64,000 nucleotides of DNA from Galeruca laticollis (GCA_963921935.1 OY998185.1:2458001-2522000); one strand, 5' to 3'; positions 1 to 11,719 are shown, numbered from the stretch's first letter. The notes: generated by a model from the letters alone, not told the origin. A program made the numbers and translations.

Positions 1-119
1 TAAAACAAGTGTCACAATGACTCGTTGTGTAGTACGAGTGAAGTTTGCACAACGAACCGCGAAGCGGAAAGTTGTGCAAATCACGAGTACTACAGAAAGT
101 TATTGTGGCACAAGTTTTA
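1..119. repeat. Hairpin (foldback) repeat at the window start
   Basis: The first ~58 bases and the last ~58 bases are imperfect reverse complements; for example TAAAACAAGTG at the start pairs with CACAAGTTTTA at the end. The CpG-bearing centre (around 55-70) is the loop. No coding capacity is visible. The element begins at base 1, so it may continue outside the window. It looks like a small MITE or hairpin repeat; no family is recognised. Confidence 0.6.
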
Positions 120-1130
120 CACAATATTTTTTATAATTCGCATTCATTTATTTATTTAAATGAAATAGAATTCCATATAATTCCTGTTTTTAAACTAGGA
201 GGAGTGGTTTGAATTTAAGTTGGCAATTCTGTAGATTCCTAATTGGTCAGATCACAGATGGTTTTATTCAGAACTTCAGACTTTTGACATATTATAACCG
301 AATAATTGTGTAAATTGGAAACAAACTTTCATTTAAGCAAAAAGAGGATGATTTTTTGTTTAAAGAGGAGCTTCTTCGTAAATGCTCTTGCGATCTATTC
401 ATATTATATCATGAACAGAATTATTTCTGTAATATATCTTCACATAGATATCTGGTAATTTATCCCAAAAATCGAACGTTTTGTATGCCTATATATGGAT
501 CCTATACAATATAAAAATAAACAATTGACAAATCATTGATAAATAAACGTTAGCGTACTCTATTCATCAATATTTTCAATCTATAAATCATTCTAATTTA
601 CTTTTAATATCATAATTTGCTAACTAGAACAGCGCCAGACTATTTTATTTATAATTTGTGTCAAGGTTAAAGTCAAATGTCAAATAAAAGTATAACTAAA
701 TACAATATCCAACTGTACACTAAAAATTACTATAACAGTGTTCAAAGAGCTTCATTGTGACACTGTAAACAATGTTATAATGAAGTCTCTTTTATACGCG
801 AATTATAAAAAAAATATTACACACGTCTGTACAAATTCATCTATCCTTGTTTAAATTAGGAGAAAGACTTAATGGACAAGATCCAGTTTCATTAACAACA
901 ACAAGCACCAGTTATTTTTGTGAACATCACAAAATTATTTTAGATATTTTTGGTTAAGTGAGAAAAACAAGAAGTCAATTATTCATTAGTAGTTTGTTTA
1001 CAGAGCTAATTCCAAGTGTTATTTCGTTGATATAGATGATAAGTAGTTCTAAATACGATAAAAGCGTATATAAAATGAGTAAGGTGTCTCTCTCATTTGT
1101 AATAAAGTATATAAATGTAAAATTATAGGT
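120..1130. other. AT-rich region, no gene seen
   Basis: AT-rich sequence without a supportable reading frame, repeat or RNA gene on either strand. If the minus-strand first exon proposed at 1137-1177 is real, this stretch would be the start of its first intron. Confidence 0.4.
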
Positions 1131-1136
1131 ACTCAC

Positions 1137-1177
1137 AAAGACATTTTCACGTTTTTCTCCGCTGCACAAAAATCCAT
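1137..1177 (-). CDS. Possible first coding exon of an unidentified gene
   Basis: On the minus strand an ATG at 1177-1175 opens 13 codons plus two bases and then meets GTGAGT, a strong 5' splice-donor match, at 1136-1131. About 85-170 bases upstream lie a perfect TGACGTCA cAMP-response-type site and inverted CCAAT boxes. The arrangement of promoter-like cluster, ATG and donor is what a short first exon looks like. The peptide is too short to identify, and no second exon is found in the window. Chance agreement is possible; transcript evidence would decide. Confidence 0.22.
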
Positions 1178-1287
1178 GTTTCTATAAAAGAAACTCGCAC
1201 CATATTCGGTAAGTTACAACTATTTCTTTTGATGGATCATTATCCATACTTTTACCTTAGTTATGCGAAATAAGTCAACTTGTTCGG

Positions 1288-1345
1288 GCAGTGACGTCAT
1301 CGCGCTCTGATTGGTGTTCGCAATGACGTGATCATTGGTAATGCA
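1288..1345 (-). promoter_or_regulatory. CRE and CCAAT-box cluster, possible promoter
   Basis: TGACGTCA (about 1292-1299), ATTGGT (inverted CCAAT) near 1310 and 1335 and a second TGACGT half-site near 1324 fall inside 58 bases that are unusually GC- and CpG-rich for this window. These are binding sites of CREB/ATF and NF-Y type factors in animals. The cluster sits just upstream of the possible minus-strand exon at 1137-1177. Function is inferred only from motif grouping. Confidence 0.3.
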
Positions 1346-2462
1346 GTTTAAATTGCTGTTATTTAATTTAAGACGAATAACTAAAACATAAGTTCACATG
1401 AATTTGTAACAACTGCCAACATCCCTATTATTTGGATATTCATACATCAATAGATTTAAGACTACTTAGGTACACATACAATTCGTAATAATTTCTACGT
1501 TAAAAATAATAAGGAATTGGACCTTCAAATATATTTTCTTTATTGTTCTAACTTCATTTCAAGTTTTTACACAACAATACAATTTATAATCATGTCAATT
1601 TATTTTTTCCATTTAATTATAGAACACAACTCAGGTTCACATTAATGATTCACTCATGAATAATTTAGAGAGTTCAATAAGTAATTTACATATTTGCAAT
1701 ACACAATTACAAGTTTGTAATTATTATGCAAATAGACAGTTGTAGACATTATATGAAGTGGTTTCTACTTATAGTATGTTACTATGAATCAGTTATTCTC
1801 CATTAACATTGTTATAAGGTGTTGCATTAACTCTCTTGCTTAACTTTATTCGATAGATTATTAATTTTTGATACAATTGGTTGATACTTTACTTAATCCA
1901 ATTCCCATATTTTTAACTACCATATTCCATTTTATTTGATTTTAGTCTTATTTTTACGTTCCTTTGCCATAACCCCTTCTCAACATTTCCGATCATATAT
2001 GTACCTACCTAAAATACTTTTTTTTTCTTAATATACAACTTTCTGAATGAATATCAGTAGTTTTGTTATAATTGAATAATCTGTTACTATTCACTATTGT
2101 TATAATTTGGAATCTGGCCTGATACAATTTTACAGATTCCATATGATCTACGATTCTCCTGAGACTCCAAAAAAACTCTATCGATCGATTGTGCATTACA
2201 TAAACAGTCTAGCCTTATTCACCCACAGAAAATGTGGAACTAGTTGTTAATATAGGGTATTCGATAATTTTGCAAAGTATAGTATAATGTGAAGGAATTG
2301 CTCAGCAGTGACTATGCTCTGCGGTTTTCATCATCATTCTGAATCGCAAAATCGTTTTTTCCTCAAATAACGTTTCTGGTTCACATTTGAATAATCATAG
2401 CAGTTTAGTTCAACGATTTTTAGTGCAAATACAAATTGTCAGGTCGTAAGTAAAATTGGTCG
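1346..2462. other. AT-rich region, no gene seen
   Basis: No supportable gene, RNA or repeat unit. The right edge is the insertion site of the errantivirus-like element that starts at 2467; the sequence resumes after 9983. Confidence 0.4.
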
Positions 2463-2466
2463 TATG

Positions 2467-2732
2467 AATTTTAATTCGGATATCTATAAGTAACTTCTTA
2501 AAAACTTTATTTTTACAATTTAAATAATATTATAACAATTATGAAAAATATATGTTTGTAGTTTGAAATCTAGTCTATAACTAACTAAAAAATGAGCGCA
2601 TCGTCCACAAGACACCTTCGCAATCTTGCTGAATTGCCACAAAAGTCGGATTCGGGGAAACTAAACTCCGGACTGTGGGATACGCAGCGTCAGCATCTTC
2701 TTATGAGAAACAAGCGAGGTGACGACATAATT
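2467..2732 (-). repeat. 3' LTR of the 2.5-10 kb element
   Basis: This 266-bp copy matches 9724-9979 along its whole length, with the same terminal AATT...AATT and the same internal block around GCATCGTCCACAAGACAC. The env stop codon (2701-2703) lies inside this LTR. Confidence 0.93.
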
Positions 2733-4414
2733 CCTCCCCCCATAGTCTCGGCTTCCGAGGGTTAAAGAGGAAGGCGAACATCGTGGTGGTCCATCTGTGG
2801 GGGTGTTGAAGTCCGAAATCTGTTGGTGAGCTTCTTGTAGATAAGTAGCAACTTGTAGCAATCAGAAGTCCATAAATGAGGATCGTCCAGGCACGGGGGA
2901 CGTAGATAGGACTCTCGAAATGAAGATTGGGCTGATTTTCGATCACTTGACTGCGGATTTCTTGAAGTTCGTTTAATCGGAGGTTTTCTAAATCGATGCT
3001 AATATTAATCTTTGAGGGCGTCGGAATGGCAGCGTCTATATCGAGGAACAGGATCGGCTGCTTCGGGTTCGTGTATTGCTGTTCATTGATTATAGTCAAT
3101 TGATCAGTGGTGAATTGGCAACCAGTAGGGATTTCGATGAGGAATGTGCCCATTAATTTTCGGATTTCTTCTTGTCTGAAGCATTTCAATTTTATTATTG
3201 ACTCGTATGGAAATGATCCGATCCATTGATTGGATGCGTCGAGCTGATTTAGCAGTGGTTGGGTCAAATGGACTTGAGTCTGGCGGCATTTCGAGATGTT
3301 TCTGGCCTCGAGGAGCTGAATTTCACAGGGACCATCTTCGATTTCTTTTAGCTCTTGTTTGTCGCAAATATACCATTGAGGAAGAATTTCTTTGCAAGAG
3401 TTACTCATAAATGTAAAATACATTTGGTTTTTTATCAAGAATTTATTTTTTGGAATAATTGTCTTAAACTCATTCTCAAAATATATTGGTACTGAATAAA
3501 AATGATATAATTCAAAATCAAAAGGAAAAGTAATTGGAATATGTAGAGTATATGTGATTTTATTATTTAGTATGTAGCTATCGATTTTAATGAGTTTCTC
3601 GTAAGGTTCAGTGTTATTGACATTCACTGGAAATGGTAGTTGTTTCGATTCGGTTTGATTGCTTAATTTTTTAAGTTCGATGTATAGGTCATTTATTGAA
3701 ATAATGCTCGGGTGCATAATTTGTAATTTTGAAAAAGTAATAGAATTCTCGATGTCTTGTAGAATTGAATTAATTATTTCGTACATATTTATTATTTGAT
3801 TGAGAACATCTTTAATTAACATTGCATTTTCTCTATATGTATTGCTTTCAACTATCAAACTAATTTGGTTTATTTTTGAAGTAATCAATTGTTCGTTATG
3901 ATTAATTTTTTGAATTGTTTTATTGAATTGATCTATGACATTCAGAGATAGCGAATATTGTTTTCCCATATTTGACACTATTTGCTTTTGGTTTGACTCT
4001 AACTGAGAAATCAATTTTTCGTAGCGTTGACCATCATAAGCGTCTAAATTTCCGGTAATGGATTTGAATATTGAGCCCAAGCCATCGATTAATCCTCGTT
4101 TACGGATAATATGATGCGGGAGAATGTTTTTCATTTTTGATTCAACTTTGTCTTCAGTGAATTGTAAGATTTTTAGATAGTTTGATGTATCAAAAGAATA
4201 ATCTTTATTTGTGAGTATTAGCCTGGTTATATTATGAGATTTCAATCTTAATTTGTAGATTTCTGTAATGATTGGATTCATATCGTAATAGTGAATAAGT
4301 GTATGTGTGTATTGTTCGACTTTGGCAGTTCCTAATTTAACTGGAACAAGGCCGGGATTGTTTTCTAATTCTTGAAGTAGAATTTTTTCCTGGAGTCCGA
4401 GGATCCCCGGGAGT
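2701..4414 (-). CDS. env: Envelope glycoprotein (F-type fusion protein) of the errantivirus-like element, intact
   Basis: Open frame from a splice acceptor (TTTTTATTTCAG, ending at 4415) to a stop at 2701. It has no start of its own until the internal ATG at 4281, so it is probably expressed by splicing. A donor (GTAAGT, 9440-9435) sits just before gag, and an ATG at 9466-9464 in the leader is in phase with this exon and supplies a hydrophobic start. Counting from the ATG at 4281, a basic furin-type site is at residues 60-62, followed by the conserved GLIDGLG fusion-peptide motif; a membrane span lies near 463-480, then a cytoplasmic tail. The tail runs through the purine tract and ends in LTR-encoded residues. 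Homologous in design to baculovirus F proteins. Spliced length would be about 579 residues. Confidence 0.9.
2733..2742 (-). other. Polypurine tract
   Basis: On the minus strand the ten bases next to the 3' LTR read TGGGGGGAGG, the purine run used to prime plus-strand DNA synthesis. The env reading frame passes straight through it. Confidence 0.85.
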
Positions 4415-4434
4415 CTGAAATAAAAAATGAAATA

Positions 4435-7400
4435 GTTTATCTTTTGAAAGTATAAGTTTGTTTAAGTGGGCGTTTTATATTATCCATATGTATTTTTTCG
4501 TGTGTTGGGGTTGAAACTGTTTTCAAATCATTATTTACTGATGTTAGTTGAGTGGATTTGTCAAATTTATTTGCTTGTTTCTGCCTTATATGTTCTTTCA
4601 CGAAAACCTTTTGTTCTGGTTGAAATATTTCAGGTTTGTCTCGGTTAACATTGAGTTTTTGTATAGTCTTTGATTTTAGAGCGATAAGATCTGAGTTAAT
4701 TTTTGAATAAAGTAATTTTGATTTCTCACTATGATCATTTATATAATCATTTATTAATATTTTATCGATTTCCATTTTAAAAGGGTTATTATCTGTTATA
4801 TGTCCGTTATAATATCGATAGGTTTGAATTTCGTTGAAGAATGTAGAGAATGTTTTTAGGCCAAAATTGCATAAGTGATTTTATTTTTGATTGGGGTTTT
4901 TAAGAATCCTTTTGTGTTCAATATTCTGACATGTTCGATTATTGTCGAGTGGAACCTCTCAACAATTCCGTTTGACTGAGGATGATTTGGACTGCAAAAG
5001 TGAGTATCAATTTTGTGAAGTTTCAGTAATTCTGTTACGACAGAATTTTTGAATTCAGTACCGTTGTCAACTACTATTTGTTTAGGTGTACCGTGATGTG
5101 AAAAGAATTTTATTAAATTATTAACGATTTCAGTTCCACAGGATGAGTTCAAATGATATGCCTGAGCATATTTGGAAAAGCTATCAACGATAGTTAGGAA
5201 TTTTGATTGTTCGAGAGTAAAGGTATCTAAATGAATTATTTCAAACGGTTTTGATGCTGTTGGAGTAATATTCATTTCCATTCGTATGGGGTGTCGTTCG
5301 TATTTACTTTGCTGGCAAATTTCACAATTGTTGATGTAAGTTTGAACAGATTCTTTAATATTTGGCCAATAGTATTTTTCTTTAATTCTTTTTACTGTCT
5401 CGTCGATTCCGCGGTGATTTGTTTTACTTTCATGATAATTCGAAATTAATTCTTCAATGTCATTTTTGTTTGTCACGTCAATTAAAAATTTGTTACATCT
5501 TTTAAACTTAATAGAAGGCCATCTAAAAATTTTTTGTAAAACTACTGAAAATTTCTCATAGATATTTGGGTTTTGAAAATAAAGATAATAATGAATATTT
5601 GGTGCGATATATTCTCTGATAAAATTCGTAATATCATTTTCAAAATTATTTTCGGATATTTGGACTTTAATACGTTGTTTTCTTTCGAATAAAATTGTGA
5701 TTTTTGGCTTTGCTGGGGAATGTAGTACTGTTGATATAATAATTTGATTTTGACGGAAGTTTACAGGTATGTCTGATATTGGAATACCTACAACAGGATC
5801 TTGATCGGCATTGGAATGTATAGTCTCGTCATTTTCTTCGTCTTGTTCTACGTTTTGAACAGATTCGTCTGCTTGTACTTGCATGGAGATGTTGTCCATG
5901 TCTCGTTGTTTATTTGCGTCCTGTGATTCAAATATTTCTCGAATTATTTGTTCATTTTCAAGATTATTAGGAAAATTCTTCATGTTCCTTACTAAATCTT
6001 CTATTTCGTCAGACACTGTTTTGGTATGGATTTCTACGCGCGAAAGTGCGTCGGCATTCGAATTTAGTTTACCTTTTTTGTATTTAATATTATAGTCGTA
6101 CTCTTCTAATTTTATTCGCCATCTGGTTAATTTAGTGTTGGGTTCCTTAATAGAAAAAAGCCCTTCTAGGGGTTTATGATCAGTTACAATATCGAAGTTT
6201 CTACCAAACAAATACGGTCGAAAATATTTCGTAGCCCAAACTATTGCGAGTAGCTCTTTCTCGATAGTTGAGTAGTTCTGTTCCGAATCATTCAACGTTC
6301 GAGAAGCATAAGCAATAGGTCGATCGCTACCAATCGGACCTTGGGATAAGACGGCGCCCAAGGCAACGTTACTAGCGTCTGTCGTTAAAACAAAAGGTTT
6401 AGAGAAATCCGGATACTGTAGTATCGGCTCGTTAATTAAAAGATTTTTACAAGTATTTAAACAGTCTAAAAATTCTTGATTATGTTCAATCTTCGCTCCT
6501 TTTTTTAAACACTTTGTGAGAGGTTTGGTGATTTTTGCAAAGTTATTTATAAATCTACGATAATAGTAAACCTAAGAAACCTTTCATCTGTTTAGTACTA
6601 TTTGGTATAGGAAATTGCTTGATTGCTTTTATTTTGTCAGGGTTGGGTTTAACACCCTCAGGAGTTACAACGTGACCCAACTATGCGACCTCTTTCCGCA
6701 AAAACTCGGATTTATCAAGTTGTATCTTGAAATTAGAATCACGAAGTCTTTGGAAAACGCATCTAAGCCTTTCTATGTGTTCTTGTAACGATGTAGAGAA
6801 AATTATTATATCGTCCAAGTACACTAAACATTTCTCATTTTGAATTCCACGTAATATGTTATCCATAATTCGCTGAAAAGTTGCGGGAGCATTTTTTAAC
6901 CCAAATGGCATACGCAAATATTCTTAATGCCCATTTTTCGTATTGAAAGCTGTTTTTTCTATGTCTCTTTCGTCCATCTCGATCTGGTGAAAGCCACTAG
7001 CCAGGTCGAGAGTGGTAAAGTATTGACATCTTCCGAGTTTATCGAGTAGGTCGGTTATATTAGGAAGTGGGTACCTATCTCCAATCGTCTTTTCGTTCAG
7101 CTAATCTACCACAACTCTCCATTTTTGTTTTCCGGAAGCGTCGGATTTCTTTGGAACATCCCAAATTGGAGAACGCCATGGAGAGCTACTAGCTCTTATG
7201 ATATTTTGATCTAACATTTCCTTAATTTGCTTTTCTACTTCTTGTTTGTGAATAAATGGATAACGATAGGATTTTGTGTAGACTGGTAATTCATCTACTT
7301 TTTTTATTTGATGTTTAATGCGTTTAGTAAAAGTTGAACGATCCTCTTCGTTATAAAATATGTCCAAAAATTCTTTACACAATTTAAGTACTTCATTACG

Positions 7401-8180
7401 TTCCTCATTATTTAAGTGATTTACTCTAATTTTTGTTGTATCTAAATTTTTGTTAGGAAACTTGTCAAAATTATTTAGTTCGATTTCTTGTACATGTTTA
7501 CGGTCAAACTTTTATACAGTTAAAGGTTCAGAAAAATCTAATGTTACATTATTTTGTGTATTATTTAAAATAGTTGTCAAGGCTTGGCCGTTCTTTGCAA
7601 TTGTAAGACATTCCGGTATTTCACAGTTATGAAATTTGTGATGCGGAATAATTATTTCGCCATTGTTTATGGACGTTTTTACTTTAATAACTTGTTCTGA
7701 TCTGGCATTCACATTTATTAGGTTTAAATCCGTTTGTGTTTTTTGGAATAGTAGTTTAATTTTTGTGTGTGGTGTAATTAAATATCCCTTATCAAAATCA
7801 ATAGTAGCTTGTAATGATTTCAAACTATCGAGTCCAATCAATCCTCTGAAGACATTATGGAACTTAAATAAATAGAATTTCAATGTTTTATTTTTTTACA
7901 ATTTAAATAACTTTGAAGCTGGAATACATGCACTAAATTTATGTGCTGATTTTTGAAACACTGTGGATACAACAAATGGGTCATGCCTGATCAAATTAGG
8001 GAAAAACTTATTAGCTATATCTGGGTCAATAAACGATTTTGTGGAACCAGAATCAAGTAAAACTTTTATATTATATTCAGGTAAAATAACATATGGTAAT
8101 TCACTTGCATCTGTAGTATTAAATGGAATGATATTTGATACTAAATCGGGTTCCTGTTGCAAAACGTTTTCTGAAAATTT
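4435..8180 (-). pseudogene. pol: Broken pol (protease, RT, RNase H, integrase) of the 2.5-10 kb element
   Basis: Domains in order on the minus strand: aspartic protease with LLDSGS active site (~8060-7960) and a GLDSLK motif (~7835); RT start (7382-7101); RT palm with VYLDD (~6815); RNase H and a chromodomain-less integrase in one 501-codon frame (6361-4856) with an HHCC-type finger and HPQSNGIVERFH around the catalytic Glu; C-terminal integrase tail (4775-4437). The frame is lost at about 7890, 7500, 7100, 6918 (stop before RMPFGLKNAP), 6680-6360 and 4856 (stop) with a further shift after it. Protein made from this copy would be non-functional without repair. The family normally encodes one Pol polyprotein of about 1000-1100 residues. 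Confidence 0.9.
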
Positions 8181-9426
8181 TGATTCGTACCGGCAACGTT
8201 CTCACTATCGAATGCTTGTTCTTGCAAGTCATCAGTTTCTACAATATCGTACTGTTCCTCGAAATTATCGTAATTTTCATTGAATTCTGTATTATACAAT
8301 TCTTCTGAAACAAAAGTTCGTCTGGGTTGCACTGATTGATCAAATGATCGCGAATTTGAATAATTTTGGTTATTTTGGAAGTTCGTTGGTGGAGGTCTCG
8401 GAGTGTTTCTTGTATTCACACTCATTGGTGTGGGCCTAAATGTATTTCTAGTGCTTACGCTAATTGGCGTAGGCCTATCGAAACTATTATTAGCATAATT
8501 TGGTTTGAAAACATTTCTATTTTGTTGATTGTTTGTACCAAATACTTGAGCATTTGTAAAAAAAATTTGTGGGCGATTATTCGGTTTTGGTTGTATATAA
8601 TAGGTTGAGAAGGAAACGACACTTGTGTATTTTGATTCCTATATTGATTAAATGAATTACTAAAATTATCGTTTGAATAGTTATTTGAAAATCTTTGTTG
8701 TGGCTGTTGCCTTGTGGAAAAATGATTTTGTCGGGCTATTTGTCTATTTTGGTTTGAATTTCGAAAATAATGTGTGTTATCTTCTTGGGTAACGAGTTGT
8801 AAGGCCTCACTCAGTGTTTGTGGTCTCATACAACGTATCGTAGTACCAAGAGGATCTTTGAGACCTGACAAGAATGTTTTTAATGTTAATTCATTGTACA
8901 AATTGCGTTTCAGAACTTTTGCTTCTTGGCTTGTTTCATGCATATCTACATAGCTACAAATTAGATTCAAAATTTTAAGGCATCGATCGTAGAACTGTTG
9001 CGGTCTTTCGTTTTGATTTTGTCTTAACATTACTAAATCTCTGTTGAGGCAAGCTTCGTCTCTTTGGTCAGAAAAGTTTCTCTGTAGCGTTTCTTTTAGT
9101 TCTTTCCAGTTAGTTGCTAATTGAATATTTACAACTAGTCTAGCGTTGCCCGTGAGTTTAGAAATAAGCGAATTTAATAAGTAAACATTATGAAAATTAG
9201 CTGGATTTGCAAAATCGTAAAAATTTTGAATAATTTGGTCACAAATCGAAATATACCGATTTAATTCATTTGGATTCCCATTGAATTCGGGAATACAATT
9301 TAAATATTCTGATTTAAATTGAGCCATTATAGATTGATTTTTTGAGTAATCAGGTTTTCTACTATTAATTTGAGAGTCTCCCAAATTTAAATTTTCAAGT
9401 ATATCAGATAAATTCTCGATAGACAT
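8141..9426 (-). pseudogene. gag: Gag of the 2.5-10 kb element, one frameshift
   Basis: ATG at 9426 opens a 323-codon frame with a retroviral capsid-like helical core (about residues 30-215), then an Asn/Gln/Arg-rich tail. Reading shifts near 8575, at an A-run, into a second frame that continues the Asn- and Arg-rich tail to a stop at 8141. There is no CCHC zinc knuckle; errantivirus Gags use basic Arg-rich tails instead. A short internal duplication (around 8405-8475) repeats a Pro-Thr-x-Ser-Val motif. Pol follows in the -1 frame. Confidence 0.85.
8174..8180 (-). promoter_or_regulatory. Slippery heptamer for -1 gag-pol frameshift
   Basis: The minus strand reads A AAT TTT in the gag frame, the X XXY YYZ pattern for -1 slippage. 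The gag stop is 33 bases further on at 8141, and the -1 frame is open from the heptamer into the protease. The frame relation of gag and protease is exactly -1. No downstream stem was folded. Confidence 0.6.
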
Positions 9427-9707
9427 TCAAATGTACTTACAGAAATAATAGAGTTACTTCAAGCATATCATTCCTAACAGCTATAAGGAAGAGCCCTGGA
9501 TTTGCGATTTATGTCTCCTCCAGAAGTATCGATCCTTGCAGAAATGGACAATGTAAATTCCAATTCTCGATGTTCCGGTGACGAAGGGCTTCAGACGGGT
9601 CACTGGTAGACGGTCCTCTTCAACACTTCACAACGAATCAACTATGTTCGGTATCCAGTTAATCGTTAAAACGAAATCACCACGTTCGATACGCGATAAC
9701 CCGGATA

Positions 9708-9724
9708 TCCTACTGACTGCGCCA
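9708..9724 (-). other. Primer binding site, tRNA-Ser type
   Basis: The minus strand reads TGGCGCAGTCAGTAGGA. It is complementary to the 3' end of insect tRNA-Ser plus CCA with one mismatch (from my memory of the Drosophila tRNA). Its first T is the last base of the LTR, so the site overlaps the LTR by one base, as in 17.6/297-type elements. Confidence 0.8.
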
Positions 9725-9979
9725 ATTTTAATTCGGATATCTATAAGTAACTTTTTAAAAACTTTATTTTTACAATTTAAATAATATTATATTAATTATG
9801 AAAAATATATGTTTGTAGTTTGAAATCTTGAAAAAATGAGCGCATCGTCCACAAGACACCACCTTCGCAATCTTGCTGAATTCCCACAATAGTCGGATTC
9901 GGGGAAACTAAACTCCGGACTGTGGGATACGCAGCGTCAGCATCTTCTTATGGGAAACAAGCGAGGTGACGACATAATT
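9724..9979 (-). repeat. 5' LTR of the 2.5-10 kb element
   Basis: A 256-bp copy, shorter than the 3' LTR mainly through a small deletion near 9830 (left-copy segment around CTAGTCTATAAC absent). It should contain the promoter in the minus direction. It abuts the tRNA-Ser type primer binding site. Confidence 0.92.
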
Positions 9980-9983
9980 TATG

Positions 9984-10640
9984 AGAATTGTGGGTCTAAT
10001 ATCAGCTAACATGCTTATAATCTTCAGTTTCATGAACGGTAGGAGGTGTGTTAATAATCAACGAAAAAGCCACTTTGCCATCGGAATAAACATTTACCAT
10101 TGATACCAGCCCTCTAAAGAAATACGAAACATACATTGACGTTTTTACATCACAGATAGTAGCGATGTTTGAGTGTTATTTACCACATACTGCCCGACTA
10201 TAAGATCAGCAAAAAATCCGATGACTACATTTGTCTTAACAGGACGTAGCTTTGACCAAACAGTTTAGGAATATCATGTTTTTTCGATGCGTCAGTAATT
10301 TATCTAGTACATGTTTGTTGTGTGCCGGCAGCCAAAAAGACCTTGCTTGGTTGAAGCACTTTCTCAGGGCCAATTTTAAGAGGAAAATGTTATGTTTTAA
10401 ATGATATTATCAGTAGTCACTGCCCACAGTTGATCCATGCTGTTGACAGACACATCAATGATATTTTATTTCTACACGTAAAGTTATAGTAAACAGCTAT
10501 TCTGACAATGCTCGATCTGAAAGCATTTGCACTTATTAGCTCCACTTCCGGGCATGCCTGCTAAAGCAGCGAGAGTAAACGTCACCAAAATTATTGTTTT
10601 AAATGAACCTTACCGTTGCTAAAAAATTCCACTATTAAAT
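9984..10640 (-). pseudogene. Degenerate coding-like relic
   Basis: Short stretches of minus-strand translation (about 10400-9985) look protein-like, for instance one of ~36 codons ending at ~10010, but they are split by stops and frame changes. One stretch resembles the linker between protease and RT in Gypsy elements; this is a weak impression only. The errantivirus-like element inserted at its edge. Confidence 0.25.
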
Positions 10641-10767
10641 AAAAACGTCATAAAATTGTAAAGAAGTTGACAATTGTTTTCATATAATAAAATATCATCG
10701 TCAGAATGACAGAAGTTACATTTGAAGTGACGCATACCTGATGTTTAATAATTATGAGAAATGGGGT

Positions 10768-11507
10768 GGTATGACAAATCGACTGGTGTTGTTCATTTGT
10801 TGATAAAATGAATGTTCCAAATTTTAGCACAGGATTTAAATTAAAAAACATGCCTTCATTTAAAACATCGCACAGACCAAAATAATGAAAATATTCATTT
10901 AACTTTCTAGAAAAGTTCTGTCAAAGGTCCAGTCTATGAAGAAAAAAATTGGGAGTGTACAACAATTATGCGTTTCTGAAGTATGGTCCGTCAAAGTTAG
11001 AGTATCGAAAAAAAGAGGGGTAAAATCAAATATCGATCGTAACTCAAAAATTAATAGAGTTAGGACAGTAACAATGTCACCCATCAATTAGTGACAAAAT
11101 TTTATCTGCTAGAACATGTTTCGAGAGAATATTTTTATGAAAGTTAGGCCAAAAATATGTTTTAAGAGAAATGCGAAAAATGCAATTTTTTCCATTTATT
11201 CAGGATTATATTTGTCGGAAAATATTTTTCACTCAAAAATAATGAAATTTTGAGAAAAGGGTTTTTTGGTACGACAAATCGACTGGTGTTGTCCATTTTG
11301 CGATAAAATAAATGTTTCAAATTTTAGCTCAAGATTTAAATTTAAAAAAAACGTGCCCTTATTTAAAAAATCGCACAGACCAAAATAATGAAAATATTCG
11401 TTTAATTTTCTAGGAAAGTACTGTCAAAGTTCCAATATATGAAGACAAAAATCAGGAGTGCACAAGAATGATGAGTTTCTGAAGTATAGTGCCTCAAAGT
11501 TAGAATA
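10768..11507. repeat. Diverged direct duplication, 501-bp offset
   Basis: 10768-11006 and 11269-11507 align almost gap-free over ~240 bases, starting ACAAATCGACTGGTGTTGT and ending near CAAAGTTAGA.TATC. They share about four bases in five by eye. The 262 bases between them are unrelated. Neither copy codes for anything recognisable. Confidence 0.75.
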
Positions 11508-11719
11508 TCCTGATCTTGTGATTGACTTAATATATGAAAAAAAAGAATATTATGATATTACAAATATAAAAACTTAGATATTATTAGCCCTATGTGGATA
11601 TCCTGGATATCTTTTTCCCCATTTAAGATCTGTAGTCAGTATAACTGTAATGAGATTGGAAACCAAGGAAAACTATTATCTGCTGATATTTACCATTATT
11701 ACCTAGGTGCCGAACTCGC

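Larger units (their letters stand above)
2467..9979 (-). mobile_element. Errantivirus-like Ty3/Gypsy endogenous retrovirus, near complete
   Basis: The element reads on the minus strand as 5' LTR (9724-9979), primer binding site, gag, protease-RT-RNase H-integrase, env, purine tract, 3' LTR (2467-2732). It is flanked by TATG at 2463-2466 and 9980-9983, a 4-bp target duplication. The LTRs are 266 and 256 bp and close to identical apart from small indels, so the insertion is fairly young. Gag-pol carries frameshifts and stops, whereas env is open from its splice acceptor to its stop. The layout (spliced third gene, tRNA-Ser type primer site, LTR ends in AATT, fusion-type Env) fits the 17.6/297/ZAM group of insect errantiviruses. 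Confidence 0.93.
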
